DNA of 64,000 nucleotides from Aspidapion aeneum (lineage: Eukaryota > Arthropoda > Insecta > Coleoptera > Brentidae). Below are positions 31,835-40,556 of the stretch, one piece after another (position 1 is the first letter of the stretch; the number at the start of each line of letters is the position of its first letter). Location of the stretch: the NCBI GenBank assembly GCA_963576565.1, contig CAUYVT010000041.1:67501-131500 (forward strand). Reading direction: 5' to 3'. A program made the translations under genes and the position numbers. A model generated the notes under the pieces. That model had not been told where the DNA came from and made no database searches. It saw nothing but the letters and a program-made list of their open reading frames with translations.

Positions 31835-33166
31835 TTAGACGTAGATATTTTTTATGATTTTTCCTTCAGAATTCATGTAATCATGTACATATATGGATTT
31901 TGTAAATGAAATATATTTTTCCTTGTTTTCTGCAATAACATCTATTTTATCGCCATGATGACACAATTCCTTAATAAACATGTGACAATCATAACCACTT
32001 AGATTGTGAAAAATTATTGGAATGAAATTTGGTAATTGATTTTGTAAGTTACAAGTTGAATGTGCAGCTAAAAATCTTTTTTTTCCCGTTATGTGACAAT
32101 GATCGGTTACATTTTTATCAAATAAGTTAAAAGGTTTACCACAAATTCCACATTTGTCACATGTTTCCACTATGTTTCTTTCTTCAGGTGTTAGTGGTGT
32201 CATTGGGACTATATCTCTTAAATAATTATTGTTAAGCTCTCTAAGATCACGTTCAATACATGCTACAAATTCTTCTGCTGCGCTTGAACCACGGAATAAT
32301 TTAAATTTTGTTAAATCATCATTGAATGAACATTTAATTAGGTATGCAAATGAATATGGTTTATGTATGATATTTTTGACTGTGAAAGAATTTAATGGAT
32401 CTGGTTCACAACCTGCCATTGGTTGTAAAATTGATTCAAAGTCAGCATACACTACAAAGGGAACTGTTAGCTGTTTTTCATAACTTTCGAACTTTAACAT
32501 GTTTTCTTGTGTTGTTTTTCCAAATCTATCAGTTTTTAAATCTGTAGATGGGGTTATCGCGTAAACTTGCCCACAGTCATATTTTTGATGAAATATTAGT
32601 TTTTCTGCTGTTATAAAGTGTACTAAACAACCATCGCAAAAATAAAGTCTACGTTTCGACATTGATATTTGATTGGAAACCAAAGCCGAAAGATTTTTTA
32701 TCCGACAATAATGTGTTCTATTACAATCGCTATTACATTCATGAGTTTCTTCTTTAATTTTACAATCTTCACTTATGATTAATAAGTTTATGTGAGTGTC
32801 AAGTTTTCTCTTGGAATAGCGAAGTGGGCCAACAACTTCATATTGAATTTTTTTATTTGCAAATCTGGTTGCCAATGTATAAACATTAATTGAAATATTA
32901 TTGTTTTGTTCAAACCTAGATATATCAGTCAATTTAACCGGCATTTCCATACCTGCAAGATTTAAAACTGTAGAATAATGGGGGTAGGAAGAAACTCTGT
33001 CTACATGAAGTGAAACTGGGTATAAAGCTGATGTAACAGCCCATGCAAAACATGCATTATCCTGATTTTTTATATTCACTACAGCATGTTTAGATTCAAT
33101 GAATTTGGGTAACTTGAAGTATGAATTTCCCCCAATAGGGCGAAACTTGTTGATGTTGATTTCCAA
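31835..33166 (-). pseudogene. Polymerase B: N-terminal and exonuclease domain
   Basis: Includes NIKNQDNACFAWAVTSALYPV, YPHYSTVLNL, a Cys/His segment (FCDGCLVHFITAEKLIFHQKYDC), exonuclease I FVVYADFESIL and exonuclease II FHNLSGYDCHMFIKEL. A CX2C pair (CDKCGICGKPF, then DHCHITGKKR) resembles an HNH-like insertion known in these polymerases. The frame ends at NIYV with TAA at 31835-31837; the continuing sequence is one base away. Upstream, codons continue to the putative intron acceptor at 33192. Confidence 0.9.
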
Positions 33167-33192
33167 GTGAAATATATGTTGTAAAGTCCAAC

Positions 33193-33297
33193 CTGTAAAT
33201 AAATTAAAACATTATTAATTAAACAACCATATTTAAAAAATGTTTCACTGATTATTATTAAACAAAAATTATTTATTTTACTAATGAGTAATCTTTC
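33193..33297 (-). other. Candidate intron or insertion in polymerase gene (105 bp)
   Basis: On the minus strand the conserved N-terminal part ends in ERDSG, and conserved coding resumes at WTLQHIFHLEININK after 105 bp of AT-rich sequence. The resumption follows TTTATTTACAG, a good 3' splice site. The expected 5' site reads G|GAAAGATT, where a normal donor would be G|GTAAG; a single T-to-A change would kill it. An intron with a mutated donor is the simplest reading; a plain insertion is the alternative. Confidence 0.6.
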
Positions 33298-33757
33298 CAG
33301 AATCTCGCTCCATAAACTCGCTCGCTTGGGAAATTATTTTATCCATAAAAAACTCATAAATATTATCCAAATCAGAGGCATCACACACTATTTTATTATT
33401 TGTGTTAAATAATTTATCAGCTAGGGTTTCTTTTGATTGGTGAAGAAACGTTGCAAATAATTCCATATGAATTTTTATTGAGGTGTGTTTTGCTATATTT
33501 TCTTTTACTAATGTTAGACATTTGGGTTTTATCTCATAAAAAAACCTTCTGTAGTCTTTTTGCTGACTTTCTGAAGCAATTCTATAACTTGCTATTCTGC
33601 ATTTAAGACCACTTCTTACCACACATACACCATTGGAGTATGGTTTACATGAGTTATTTTTATGTTGAAGTGTTCTACAATGCAAAAAATTTATCTTTGG
33701 GTATGAAAATCTTGCATTCTCTACACATTTCCAATTGTTTATCACTATCTTTATCAA
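33281..33757 (-). pseudogene. Polymerase B: extreme N-terminal region
   Basis: FFYEIKPKCLTLVKENIAKHTSIKIHMELFATFLHQSKETLADKLF and SDLDNIYEFFMDKIISQASEFMERDSG match the N-terminal region I associate with Polinton polymerases. It then runs into the intron candidate. Its own first residues (MIKIVINNWKCVENARF) look out of frame: an alternative frame there reads KQLEMCRECKIFIPKDKFF, more like a zinc module, and has a TAG. So at least one more frameshift lies near 33660-33700. Confidence 0.75.
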
Positions 33758-33773
33758 CTTTTAAACTAGCTAT

Positions 33774-33902
33774 TTATCTTTTCTTTAAAGGTTGCTCATT
33801 GATATTATCATCATTATGTTTATATTTGCAAGCTGTTTTATTATGTCTAACCATATTATCTTTTCGAGTAAAACTTTTGTCACATTTTGAACACTTCAAC
33901 AT
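33774..33902 (-). pseudogene. C2H2 zinc finger at polymerase N-terminus
   Basis: A 42-codon frame from the ATG at 33900-33902: MLKCSKCDKSFTRKDNMVRHNKT is cut here for length. It contains CX2C, Phe, then HX5C in MVRHNKTAC, followed by a basic tail ending KKR and TAA at 33774-33776. Such a finger fits the start of this polymerase gene as I recall. It is one frame away from the 33281-33757 segment. Confidence 0.7.
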
Positions 33903-34102
33903 GGTCACTTTACTTGTTACACCTTAAATTATTTATTTATTAGGTGTTTTCATCAACACCTCTGTTTTAACCACTATGCTTTTTTTATGCCCGTTGTGGG
34001 TTTTATAACAGACACCCCACTCCACCTCATTTTCTTCAGCTGTATCTGATAAATCTCAAATATATTTTTTTTATCATAATTCACAGCAAAATCTAAATAG
34101 TT

Positions 34103-34340
34103 TGACCTTGAACAAAATTTACAGTCAAATGTATTATTTTTTAATTTATTTTTGGTTTTGCAAAATATTCTCAAGGTGACATTGACCTTCATTTAACCTT
34201 GAACAAGATTGATGAGCAATTACATCTTTAACCTTGGAAAAAATTATACACTGACCTTCATTTAACCTTGAACAAGATTGATGAGCAATTACATATTTAA
34301 CCTTGGAAAAAATTGTCAACGATTCACACTGACCTTGATA
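34103..34340. promoter_or_regulatory. Repeats with nuclear-receptor-like sites upstream of the 34416 gene
   Basis: Two 69 bp tandem copies start at about 34184 and 34253 (GACCTTCATTTAACCTTGAA, then GATTGATGAGCAATTACAT). Motifs: TGACCTTGA at 34103-34111 and 34330-34338 (reverse TCAAGGTCA), TCAAGGTGA at 34171, and TGACCTTCA at 34183 and 34252. A TATATATAT stretch near 34358 sits 60 bp before the start codon. Looks like an enhancer plus core promoter. Confidence 0.6.
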
Positions 34341-34415
34341 TAACCTTGTAATAGGTATATATATTTTACTCCTCATTTGGTAAACACTCATTCTTGCTCG
34401 ATTTGTCTTCCTATA

Positions 34416-34742
34416 ATGTCATCCACCGCTCGCCCTACCCTCATCGTTCGTCCGTTTTTGAAAAATGGGCATGTGCAGTGCAATTTCTGCAATGTCTGGA
34501 AACCAGTAGAGGTTTTTACAATTAATGGACGATGCGATGTCTGTAGTGAGCAATATCAAAGAATTATGGAGAGGCAGAGCAATCCTCCATATTATGAGGT
34601 GGTGGAGAGTGATGATGATGATTCTGATACCAATTATGGTGTGTGGGAAGTAGCGAGAGTTGACTCTCCTCCTTCTGAGGAGATGTCTGATGTAGGAAGC
34701 GAAAGAGGTGACTCTCCTTTTGAGGAGGCTCAACGTTGGTAG
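34416..34742 (+). CDS. Small zinc-ribbon acidic protein, 108 aa, unknown
   Basis: ATG at 34416 (MSSTARPTLIVRPFLKNG). CNFCNVW and CDVCSEQYQ form two CX2C pairs 17 residues apart, a treble-clef or ribbon-like module. An acidic C-terminal tail (VESDDDDSDTNYG, then SPPSEEMSDVGSERGDSPFEE) has two similar SPP/SPF-E segments. It resembles small transcription-factor-like proteins of DNA viruses, but no family is recognised. AATAAA follows at about 34770. The promoter is described at 34103-34340. Confidence 0.65.
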   Translation: MSSTARPTLIVRPFLKNGHVQCNFCNVWKPVEVFTINGRCDVCSEQYQRIMERQSNPPYYEVVESDDDDSDTNYGVWEVARVDSPPSEEMSDVGSERGDSPFEEAQRW

Positions 34743-35432
34743 TCTGGTTTAGTTTAATTGGGGTGTACAATAAAAATGGCTGGTACACACAGCTCAGTGC
34801 GAGGTTTGCGGCACTGTGGCACTAAACCAAACAATTAAAATTTTCATCTAACAATTTTAAAATGAAACCATTTGTAAAAATCCTATCTTTTGAATCACAT
34901 CAATATTCAATTTTTAAATTATAGTAACGCAAATTTTGTTCATTTATGCACAAACTAAAGTTAAAAATGGTTAAAAACAACGTTTTTAAATTTCATTTTT
35001 ATATGCTATTCCATGCAATCTTGCTCTCTTATATACAAACCAAAGTTTAAAAATTCTTTTTAAAAGTTTGTATTTTTTTTAAATTAGATCTTTTCTACAA
35101 ATTTGTTTATTCTACACTATGAAATTTTACTCTTTTTTAAACAAACTAAAGTTTAAAAATTATTTTTAATACTTTGTTTTTTGCATTAGCATAATATTCT
35201 TTTCTATATTAAAGTTTATTCTATAAAGTTCAACTATAAAATAGTAACCAAAATTAAAAAATTATACAAATTTTTTTGTTTGTTATTAAATTACCATAAT
35301 GTTTTTTTCTTAATATAGATTTATTATATTTTACATATTCAAATTGTTTTTTTGTTTCATAAAGTTATATATTGGCTAACTAATAATTTTATATAAAAAC
35401 TAAATATGTTACAATAAAAAAATTTTAAAAAT
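34743..35432. other. AT-rich intergenic region
   Basis: No gene seen. It contains AATAAA near 34770 and an inverted pair, CTGGTTTAG and CTAAACCAA (34743-34835), around the 3' end of the previous gene. The rest is A/T-rich, with three loosely repeated AAACTAAAGTTTAAAA-like blocks (34950-35160). Confidence 0.55.
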
Positions 35433-35978
35433 TTAAAGAAAAGCATAAAAAAGATCCTTTAGCTTATTGTAGTCATTTAATTTTGCTTGGAATTCTTCCT
35501 CCACACCTTCGGTCTCTCTTTGTAGTCGTTGAATCTCTGCTTTGAGTAGATCCACTCTTTGTTTAAGCTGCTCCACGCAGCTTCTTTTCACCCGTAGGAT
35601 TTGGATAGCCTGCTCTATCGTTTGGCTTTCTATTGTTGTGACATTTGCGGCTACGGTTTGCTGGACTAGCTGATCCCTCGATGTTGAGGGAATCGCTATT
35701 GGAATTGCTGTCGGAGTTGGAGCTGTTGATAAAATGCTTGTCTTAATTTTTTTAATGTACTTTCTTTTACCAACTCTTCCATTTTTGATTTTATGTACGT
35801 CACGTTGTAGCTCCATTTGTAGCTGCGGCTGTGATTCTGGCTGTGGCTCTAGCTGTGGCTCTAGCTGTGGCTCTGGCTGCTGTTCGACTTGAAACTCATT
35901 CCCAATATCTTTTAACAAATTGTCGATGTCTTGACTGGTGAAATCATCCAAATCAATAATTTGCTGCTTTGAATTCAT
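35433..35978 (-). CDS. Coiled-coil protein with PEPQLEPQ repeats, 181 aa, unknown
   Basis: ATG at 35976-35978. N-terminal half: acidic SQDIDNLLKDIGNEF, then Gln/Glu/Pro repeats (QPEPQLEPQLEPQPESQPQ). A basic segment (RVGKRKYIKKIKTS) and Pro/Thr linker follow. The C-terminal leucine heptads (IQILRVKRSCVEQLKQRVDL, KAEIQRLQRETEG) make a coiled coil ending YAFL. A basic part before heptads is bZIP-like, but spacing is not canonical. Same overall plan as the gene at 28137-29180. Last gene before the right terminal repeat. Confidence 0.65.
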   Translation of the reverse strand: MNSKQQIIDLDDFTSQDIDNLLKDIGNEFQVEQQPEPQLEPQLEPQPESQPQLQMELQRDVHKIKNGRVGKRKYIKKIKTSILSTAPTPTAIPIAIPSTSRDQLVQQTVAANVTTIESQTIEQAIQILRVKRSCVEQLKQRVDLLKAEIQRLQRETEGVEEEFQAKLNDYNKLKDLFYAFL

Positions 35979-36193
35979 TTTCTACTCATTTGAAATTCGC
36001 CGTTAAAGTAAAGAAACTTTAATAGTACTCTTCTGATATTTATTTTTCTTTAAATACTTGTTGGGTGTTTGTGGTTTAGTGGGGGTAAAGTCTACAGAAA
36101 ATAATATATCTAAAAAGCGGGCAAATAAAGCAATGTTAAAGATTCTGAAGGTTAAAAAATACACATCTTTACTATAATTTTGGATTATTTTTT
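35979..36193. other. Spacer before right terminal repeat
   Basis: AT-rich. It shares loose similarity in inverted orientation with 19030-19170 (GGGTGGGGATAATG versus GTGGGGGTAAAG, and AATACTTGTTGGG versus AATACTTCAAGTGGG). The subterminal region may therefore be part of an older, diverged terminal inverted repeat. Confidence 0.45.
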
Positions 36194-36375
36194 TCAAGGT
36201 CAAAAATACGACTTGGACTATTCGTCTCTACATATAAAAACGCAACGATCGTCAAGGTCATTTAAGGTCAACATAATGACCTTCACAACTTTTCAAGGTC
36301 AAATATACTACTCAAACTATTCGTCTCTACATAAAACAAGGCAACGACCGTCAAGGTCATTCAAGGTCATTCCCT
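36194..36375. repeat. Polinton right terminal repeat: two 99 bp units with TCAAGGTCA sites
   Basis: Units begin at 36194 and 36293, each with TCAAGGTCAAA-AT, then TATTCGTCTCTACAT and CGTCAAGGTCATT. The middle TCGTCTCTACAT block is the inverse of the left end. Seven AAGGTCA-type sites lie between 36194 and 36369. The outermost bases read, on the minus strand, AGGGAATGACC, consistent with the AG start of Polinton ends (family knowledge). Confidence 0.75.
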
Positions 36376-36754
36376 CCTCAAAAGTGGTCCAGCACCCGCT
36401 TAAACCTACTACTAACGACGCACCCTGGACAGAAAGGGTCTGCTGTAGAAGCCAGTCCCTGGTGAGAGTGTCGTGGGTGGTGACCAAAAACCAGTCCGGG
36501 TCGACCACCCCCGAATTGTGGAAGCGAAGCTCCGGACCTGGTTCCCCTCCCTCGGGGACCTCCATGGTCCGGATCATCGCCTCCACAATTGATCTCCTCA
36601 GGGGCAAGGCTTCCTCCTGCAGTACGTTACCCCTTTCCCGATCGGAGCGGAATACCACCTGAAGTGATCTGTCCTCCCTGGGTGGGGGACCTCTGCTACC
36701 AGATGGCATTCCCCCGGCCTTTTGCTCCCCAGGATTTCTACGATCGTCCCTCAA
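36376..36754 (-). pseudogene. LINE ORF1 (gag-like) fragment with DUF4780-like region
   Basis: Open frame 36754 to about 36376. RRSIVEAMIRTMEVPEGG and DWFLVTTHDTLTRDWLLQQTLSV are consistent with a domain I recall as DUF4780, found in insect retroelement ORF1 proteins. The last codons to 36317 read into the Polinton terminal repeat and are not genuine. GC-rich, unlike its AT-rich neighbours. It may be the upstream part of the same LINE as 17072-18956. Confidence 0.55.
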
Positions 36755-36882
36755 GAGTGGGGAACGATCGAGATTCTGGTCTTTTGCTGGCCGGGTTTGC
36801 CCTCCTCGGAACTTCTTGGAAGCTGGTTTTTCGGGTGGCGTCTTGCTGCTGTCTTCCCTGCACCTCTTGGGGGCACTAAGAA

Positions 36883-37480
36883 GGTCGATGCACCTCCGCA
36901 GCTTCTCTCGCCTGCGATCGTCCTTCTTCTCGTCCCTGGCTTTCGTACCCCTCGTATGTTTCGGAGGGGGAGGGCAGGCCTCCGCTGGCTTTTAATTATT
37001 TTCGGGTAAACCCGCCTCTTGCCAGCGGAGGTCTGCTCCCCCTGAGGAGCTGACCCCGGCCGCGTTCTTCCCGAGGGTTTTCCCTCGGGTGTGGTATCGC
37101 CACCAGAACATCGGAGAGGGGCGGAGGGGGGTTTTTAGATGAGGGTCCGGGGGCAGAAGCCAGCTCCTGGTGGCACTCCTGGCACTGGGAAGGTCTATGC
37201 ACCTCCGCAGCTTCTCTCGCCTGCGATCGTCCTTCTTCTCGTCCCTGGCTTTCGTACCCCTCGTAGGTTTCGGAGGGGGAGGGCAGGCCTCCGCTGGCTT
37301 TTAATTATTTTCGGGTAAACCCGCTTCTTGCCAGCGGAGGTCTGCTCCCCCTGAGAAGCTGACCCCGGCCGCGTTCTTTCCGAGGGTTTTCCCTCGGGTG
37401 TGGTATCGCCACCTGAACATCGGAGGGGGGCGGAGGGGGGTTTTTAGATGAGGGTCCGGGGGCAGAAGCCAGCTCCTGGT
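36883..37480. repeat. 309 bp tandem duplication in the LINE ORF1 region
   Basis: GGTCGATGCACCTCCGCAGC at 36883 recurs as GGTCTATGCACCTCCGCAGC at 37192; the two units are nearly identical. The period is a multiple of 3 (103 codons). Each unit carries a TAA in the ORF1 frame (GFTRK then stop). Confidence 0.9.
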
Positions 37481-37913
37481 TCTGGGGAACCTGGGGCTGT
37501 AACTTCTGCTCCCTTTTCCTCATCTGCTCTTCCCACTCTCTTTGCGCCTTCCTTTGTCTTTTGGCTCTCTGCCATATCCTCTCTTTGTCGCGCCTTTGCT
37601 GCTCTCTGTCAGAGTTCTCCATACCTGAAACAGAAAAAGTATTAGACCTGGACGATATGCTAGACGATTTGAGCAGCTCTTCTTCTGCCAGGCAGGTCTC
37701 CTTTGTTGTGGAGGCCATGCTGGCAGTGCTGTTAGGGCTGGGACACCCTGTCTCCTTTTCTTTGTCCTCTTCATCCTTTTTTTGCGCATTAACGATATCT
37801 CCTTGTTTGTCGCTCATAGTGCGTCCAAACGCTGTAAAAAAAGGGGGGGTTGTGTGCGGTTGTCTTACGCCGTCTTGTGTTTGTGTGTGTTTTTGCGTGG
37901 ACATGTTTGCCAA
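37305..37913 (-). pseudogene. LINE ORF1 N-terminal region
   Basis: Frame rich in Ser, Lys, Glu and Arg, including a charged helix (REQQRRDKERIWQRAKRQRKAQREWEEQMRKREQ, cut across lines in the gene) and Pro-rich NPPPPPSD. It ends GFTRK and TAA. The duplicated unit downstream repeats this ending (36996-37202). Consistent with the nucleic-acid-binding ORF1 of R1/LOA-type LINEs, but with no zinc knuckles in this part. GC-rich. Confidence 0.5.
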
Positions 37914-37984
37914 AAGGTATCGGCATTTGTCTTCCCTGGTCCCAGTTAGACCCTTTTTCAGGAACAGGGGAAGGTAGGTGCAGC

Positions 37985-39120
37985 AATGACGTCACAGCGC
38001 AGTAAACTCAGGGGCAGATACACGGCATTCAAGTGTTTATTTGTTTTTAGTCTGTGTTTTTACTGTTTCTTATGTAAAAAAATGTCCTATAAGTGGTGTG
38101 TAGTGCCTCAGTGTTCGAATACTAGCATAAAAACACCTGAAAAACTATTTATTCATGTGCCTACAGCAGTAAAAGAACGGAAAAAGTGGCTAGAACTTGC
38201 TCGAAAAGACCCAAGGGCCTTATCTAATATATCTTCACTTTACATTTGTGAAGATCACTATGTGAGTATAACTAAATTGTTTTTATTAATTTTTCTCACG
38301 TTGTCTGTAATATATATATATATAACTATTTCGTAAATGACGATGAAATTTTCGAGGTTATGTTTATTACAAGGGGTGAACAACTATAATAGGCAGAAAG
38401 GTGTACAAATTTTTAGGCGGTGTTAGGCAGGACTAGGGAGTACCTCTAAATGCAGGATTAGGCAGTGCACATGCAGGCTAAATGTAGGACTGAGCAGTGC
38501 ATATGCCAGACTAGGCAGTGCATAGGCAGGACTAGGCAGTACCTACGCAGGACTATGCAATATAACCTATGCAGTACTTCAAGTATTGCAGGTCGTTGTA
38601 TACCTTTTGCCTCCCTGTCCTGCAATTTTTAATTGTTTCTTTATGCTTAAAATAATAATGATTGGGTATTTAATTGAATCTATTGTAAGTGGCATATTAA
38701 ACAAAAAAGCAAAACATATAACCTAACCTCAAAATCAAAATGAGTAAAAGTAGGCGAAGAATATCATAAAAAAACTTTCAGTTATATACAAAAAAACTCA
38801 TCGAACATTTTAACGCTTCTAAATTCTGCAAAACAAAAATCACTGTTGTTGGCAAAGAAGCCTGCCACCATAAAGAAATGCAGCATTGGCAAGTTGGAGC
38901 TATCGGCTTTGGAGAATCCGTTTTCCATTGAAAATATTTTTTATAAGCAAAACACAAAATAAAATCTAATTTAGGACTAATAATTCGCACTTTAAACCAA
39001 AGCAAACACTTCCATCCATAAGAAAATAACACAGAAAATAGGTTTATTCGACGCGTTTACTGTTTTGTGACGTCACTCGCAACTGATTGGCAGACCGCCT
39101 GTATTGAATCACGTGGCTAA
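37985..39120 (+). repeat. Left arm of large foldback, with THAP exon
   Basis: Inverted counterpart at 40548-41655. Shared landmarks: TGACGTCA near both outer edges, the THAP exon, a minisatellite of GCATAGGCAGGACTAGGCAG type (38410-38580), AACTTGCCAATGC (inverted at 38890), and CCACGTGATTCAA-type inner edges. Arms are about 1.1 kb and separated by 1.4 kb, so the DNA could fold into one long hairpin. Confidence 0.85.
38082..38261 (+). CDS. THAP-domain exon
   Basis: 60 codons from ATG to a GT donor. C2CH zinc module: WCVVPQC, then a Trp in ERKKWLELAR, and YICEDHY (CX2H). THAP domains bind DNA in P-element transposases and derived host factors (family knowledge). The next bases, GTGAGT at 38262, are a canonical splice donor, so this looks like the first exon of a spliced gene whose remainder is not here. 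The twin in the right arm is broken. Confidence 0.8.
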
Positions 39121-40547
39121 TTGTTTTGATTCAATGAATTTATTTAATTAAAAGGACTATAAATTTGAGAAAAAATTCAACAAAAAACTTTGTTTTTAGC
39201 ATTACCAAGACCTAAAGAGATATCTAAAAATAAATTTATATTTATTTTTTACTACTGTCAAACACCCTATTACTAATAGTTTTTAAAAGTGCAGTTACTG
39301 GTTATGCCCGCTTTATACTAATATACCCAAAAAGTGCTGTCTGTATTGCCTTTTTTTTTTAATTTGAAAATACATTAATTTGTTTCCAAAAATATTTTTC
39401 AACTTTAGGGCTCTCATATACAGGACTAATGTCGTGCTAGCTCCGCCATATAACCCATTGTGCGGCGTCACGAAGACTTATTATTGGTGGGGTTCTGTTT
39501 CTGCTGATCCAGATCACTCCAAACTTCCCAATTTTTCGGCAACATTGAAGAGGGGCCTTTCCACCACCATTCCCCCTTGGCGGTGCCAGTGGCTAGAAAT
39601 TATTTATAATACCTATTTTTTGTGCACATGCAATTTATTAAAGTTTATGTAATTCTGCAAATCTGTAAAATATAATAAATGTTCGCACGATAGTTATACA
39701 GGGTGTCCCAGAATATATTAGGATTTGGCCATACTTACCTTGTTTTTAAAGTTAATCATCAGCGAGATAAAGGGTGTCAAAGAGTTTTGTCGACTTTTTT
39801 GATTAACTTATTTGCAAGCCAATACTTTTGCATAGAATTTTGTAATTTTTATTCTCAAATAGCGATATCCCGATTTCTTACATTTAAAAAATTTTAAAAG
39901 TTTTCCCAGTGGTGCAATTTTTTTTGCGAGCTGTTTTTTTGTATTGCAATTTTTCCTTTCTCATTGTGTGTTAAGCGGCCTTAAATAGAATCAGCTCATT
40001 TTTATCATCTTTTTCTAAAAATATGTAAGACTATCATTTTGCCTGTTCTACAATTTTATACACCGCAAATGAAGAAATTTATAAAAACTTAAAGTTTTAC
40101 AAAATAAAGCTATGTCAATTATTTTAAATGCAAACAAGTACACAAGAATCACAGATAGGTATGCTAAAAAAACCACATGGCTTAATGTTATAAACTTCAT
40201 ATTTTTATGTATGTGCGTGTTTATATATAAAACAAAGAATAATTTGTTGCTAAAAATTAAAAAAAAAGTTCATGATTGTAATACAAGATCAAAAAAAGAC
40301 TTTTATAGGAATATTTTCTCTAAATTAATCGTGCATAAATCCATTTTTTACAAGGGATTAAGCGAATATGATAAAGAATAGTATTAAAAAGCTTAAATCC
40401 AGAAAAGCTGGCGGACCTGGGGGAATATACGCTGAAATGCTCAAATATGGATCAGAGAAACTACTAGAAAATCTCACACATATTATCAATCAATACATAA
40501 ACGGACATCCAGTATTCGTAAATAAATTCACTGAATTAAAACAATTA
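39121..40547. other. Foldback centre with LINE fragment and single MITE end
   Basis: AT-rich. It has a CAGGGTGTCCCAGAATAT mariner-like end at about 39697 and a stretch at 39420-39600 similar in inverse to 12400-12460 (ATATAACCCATTGTGC). An RT fragment lies at 40368-40547. No complete gene. Confidence 0.6.
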
Positions 40548-40556
40548 GCCACGTGA
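40368..40556 (+). pseudogene. LINE RT fragment (RTE/Jockey-like)
   Basis: KSRKAGGPGGIYAEMLKYG, followed by a helical LTHIINQYING, is the first RT motif of an RTE/CR1-like LINE (the usual P in the APGPD-type box is Gly here). Only about 50 codons remain, cut off by the right foldback arm at 40548. Confidence 0.7.

Larger units (their letters stand above)
18962..36375. mobile_element. Polinton/Maverick (adintovirus-like) element, decayed
   Basis: A 17.4 kb block with the diagnostic Polinton set: retroviral-type integrase with chromodomain, packaging ATPase, adenain-like protease, penton- and hexon-type capsid proteins, and protein-primed family B polymerase. Its edges carry an inverted sequence: TATATGTAGAGACGAATAG at 18961 and the reverse complement at about 36222-36237 and 36321-36332. 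The right end has two 99 bp tandem units. Left and right repeats are only partly alike, and the left one may be truncated by the LINE. I could not define a 6 bp target duplication. Several genes are broken, so this is an old copy rather than a competent element. Confidence 0.88.

Noticed and set aside
36589..37009. Plus-strand frames in the GC-rich region
   Set aside because: They are shadows of the minus-strand LINE ORF1, with composition explained by the opposite strand.
38410..38580. CRISPR-like repeat array
   Set aside because: The repeats are degenerate with no uniform spacers, the setting is eukaryotic, and no cas genes are present.
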